This document shows, one piece after another, positions 61,746-64,000 of a stretch of 64,000 nucleotides of DNA (position 1 is its first letter; every line of letters starts with the position of its first letter). Made by a program: the position numbers and the translations under genes. The stretch is taken from contig JAGTWJ010000002.1 in assembly GCA_020064725.1 (NCBI GenBank), forward strand, positions 2,790,001 through 2,854,000. Direction: 5' to 3'. Below the pieces are notes generated by a model. It had not been told where the DNA came from, did no database searches, and was given only the letters and a program-made list of their open reading frames with translations. This DNA comes from Drechslerella dactyloides. Its lineage: Eukaryota; Ascomycota; Orbiliomycetes; Orbiliales; Orbiliaceae.

Positions 61746-63032
61746 ATGACATCTCCTCCGCCCCTCTCCGGCATCCGGGTCCTCGAACTCGCAGGCCTGG
61801 CCCCAGGCCCCTTCGCCGGTCTTCTCCTGGCCGACTACGGTGCCACAGTGCTACGAGTCGACCGCGCGACACCCAGCCCGAACCCAATACCAACCCGGGA
61901 CCTGCTCTCGCGCCGTAAAAGCAGCATAGCCGTAGATCTGAAGTCGCCCGGCGGTCTCTCTCTGATCAAAGCATTAATCCAACACGTCGACGTGCTCATC
62001 GACCCGTTCCGGCCGGGTGTGCTCGAAAAGTCAGGATTATGTCCCACGACGGTTCTACGCGCGCTCAACCCGCGTCTTATAGTCGCCCGCATGACAGGCT
62101 TCCGCCGTGACGGCAAGTACGCGCAAATGGCCGGTCACGACATAAATTACATTGCCGTGTCCGGCGTTCTTAGTATGCTTGGCCGGGCGCATGACAAGCC
62201 GTACGCGCCGGCGAACATTATCGGTGACTTCGCGGGCGGTGGTGCGGTTTGCTTCATGGGCATTCTGCTCGCGTTAATCGAACGGGCGAGAACAGGCAGC
62301 GGCCAGGTCGTCGAAGCGAATATGGTAGACGGGAGCGCGTATCTGGCCACCATGCCGAGACTTAGTACAAAAATATGGACCTGGGGTGGCGACAGGGGTA
62401 CTAACCTACTTGACGGGGGGTGTCCGTACTATGATACATATGAGACGAAGGATGGGAACTATATGGCCGTGTAAGTTCTTGATTTCGTTCCAGAATCCCG
62501 TCAAGCCTACACCATGAATCACTAACCACGAAAATTTACCAGTGGTGCATTGGAGCCACAGTTCTTCGCTGCCCTTTTGAAGGGACTAGGTCTCACAAAA
62601 GACGACCTTCCTGGTGCTCGCGAGGACCCGTCAACCTGGCCAGACCTCCGGACGCAATTCACTAAAATCTTCAAATCGAAAACACGCGCACAATGGGAAC
62701 ATATCTTCGATGGCACAGACGCCTGCTGCACGCCAATCATCAGTCAAGCGGAACTAGAAGCACAAGGTTTTGACCATCGTCCGATTGTCACACTACGGGA
62801 CTCACCAGGCCTGGCTATTGCTACAGGCGCCGAGAAGGAGAAAGATGCCGCAATCAAGGCCGCGAAAGGTCAGGGAAGTGGTGTCGAGGGTGAAGGTTGG
62901 CAAGAGGATGGGTTAGTTCCTAGAGTTGGCGGAGAGGCAGTTTTAGAACAATGGATCGGCTGGGGGAGGGGGAAGCAATTCAATGTAGAAAACGGAGGAC
63001 TAGTACTAATTAGTCCCGCCTCGAAGCTGTGA
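61746..63032 (+). CDS. CoA-transferase family III protein, alpha-methylacyl-CoA racemase-like
   Basis: Exons join(61746..62470, 62543..63032) encode 404 aa. The fold signature of the CaiB/BaiF family is clear: LSGIRVLELAGLAPGPFAGLLLADYGATVLRVDR at the N-terminus, RKSSIAVDLKSPGG and DVLIDPFRPGVLEKSGL. GHDINYIAVSG supplies the His and NIIGDFAGGG the Asp that form the racemase base pair in AMACR-type enzymes; GQVVEANMVDG follows. This favours racemisation of 2-methylacyl-CoA (branched fatty acid oxidation, peroxisome or mitochondrion) over CoA transfer. The C-terminus (SPASKL) ends in a tripeptide resembling PTS1 (SKL), consistent with peroxisomal import. The intron keeps frame at MAV/GALEPQFF. 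It converges on MCR1 with 208 bp between stops. Confidence 0.9.
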
Positions 63033-63240
63033 CAGGTATGTGCCTTTGTATAAATAGTGTGTACTATTATAAACGTAGATCTGCATATGTGGTAAATAGC
63101 GGCAGTTTGACATTGGGGTAGCTTATATATCGATCTTGGATACCAAATTCTACAAGCAAGAAGGATGGTGTATTGTCTATCAGACGTAAAAGTACAGCCT
63201 CACATTTATCTTTCGCCCAGACTCTAGCTAACATACCCGA

Positions 63241-64000
63241 TTAGAACTTAAACACCTGGTCCTGGCTATATCCCAGATCCTTTAGGATACCTTTGAGATC
63301 GCCTTGTTCTTTAGGGCTCTTCTTATTCCCGCTAATCGCATCCATCATGCCAGGCGGGCCGCACACGAAAACTTTGATGTTTTCAGACTTGGGCTCAGGT
63401 AGGACTTGCTTTAGCAACTCTTTCGTAACATATCCTTTGTTTCCGACAAACTCCCTAGAAGCCGGCAATCAGCATCAGTTTCCAACGGCCGTGTGAGGAA
63501 ATTTAATACTCACTTCGGTGGCTTCTCTAATGTGTAGAAAGCCCTGAATCGCTGCGGGTACTCGTTCTCAATGGCCGCCAGCTCCTGTCGTAGCAGGATA
63601 TCCTCCTCGGCGATATTCCCGAACACAAGGGTGACCTTTGTCTTGTCGTCCTTATTCTTGAAGATATGACGGATCAGCTGCCACATCGGTGTGATACCCG
63701 TTCCGCCGGCGATGAGAGCGATGTGCTCGTGCTTGTTCGCCTCCCAGGGATACTTGGGAATCGGGCCCTTGAACCATAGACGTTGATCCGGCGCCATATC
63801 GTGAATGTGCGTCGACATGGGGCCTTTAGGATACTGCTTGATGAGCAGCGTTAAGTAGCCGCGAGCATCCTCATCGGAGATTGGGGTGTAGGGTCGGATG
63901 ATTGGCTTCCCACCCTCCGGCTGGTACTTCGTTAGGACACAAGCTAGGATTTGTCAGCTCGCATGATTTCAAGGTCCTGGTAATCGGGCGCGACTCACAT
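63241..64000 (-). CDS. MCR1: NADH-cytochrome b5 reductase (Mcr1-type), 5' part cut by window edge
   Basis: FAD-dependent reductase passing electrons from NADH to cytochrome b5. Visible exons complement(63241..63454, 63514..63943, 63999..>64000); the last two bases precede a GTGAGT donor. The FAD-binding motif is IIRPYTPISDEDARGYL with KGPMSTHIHDMAPDQRL. NADH binding is shown by HIALIAGGTGITPMWQLIRHI and VFVCGPPGMMDAISGNK, and the chain ends in GYSQDQVFKF, typical of this family. The segment PKYPWEANKHEHIALIAGGTG points to the Mcr1 form and not microsomal Cbr1, but the N-terminal targeting region is outside the window. About the first third of the protein is missing. Confidence 0.92.

Overview
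The window is nuclear DNA of a filamentous ascomycete (Pezizomycotina). The evidence is short spliceosomal introns (about 50-110 nt, GT..AG, CTAAC-like branch points), a saccharopine dehydrogenase (alpha-aminoadipate lysine route), a PNP-NACHT-ankyrin NLR typical of filamentous fungi, and housekeeping proteins with strong fungal signatures. Genus was not determined. Exon structures were rebuilt by hand from frame continuity, splice signals and family conservation.

Layout. 1-12 kb is conserved housekeeping: LYS1 (cut by the left edge), RPB1, SWD1 of COMPASS and CSN7 of the COP9 signalosome. 12.8-17.6 kb holds two tandem paralogues for secreted proteins of unknown function with identical intron phases; the first has an in-frame stop, or a 21-nt micro-intron. 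19.3-22.8 kb is a Ccc2-type copper P-type ATPase. 24-25 kb is a small Thr-rich secreted protein with a Kex2-like site. 26.7-30.9 kb is an NLR with PNP, NACHT and 14 ankyrin repeats, some nearly identical. 32-36.8 kb returns to housekeeping: THG1, mitochondrial processing peptidase beta and the succinate dehydrogenase CybS anchor, the last two divergent from one 565-bp region.

38.3-52.2 kb is the most interesting part: four same-strand genes forming one dispersed family that I do not recognise. Three share an N-terminal Myb/SANT-like segment with a phase-0 intron just after it. All four share a W-x3-L-x3-G-[IV]-x2-[IV]-G-D-L motif (helix-hairpin-helix-like) and a charged, disordered, partly coiled-coil C-terminus. 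They sit in AT-rich, gene-poor DNA.

54-64 kb is conserved again: TMA23, ADA3/NGG1 of SAGA (with a long open frame directly after its stop), a CoA-transferase family III/alpha-methylacyl-CoA racemase, and the 3' part of MCR1 cut by the right edge. The conserved blocks serve transcription (RPB1, COMPASS, SAGA), mitochondrial import and respiration, and tRNA/ribosome maturation. The accessory blocks between them carry the secreted, NLR and unknown-family genes.
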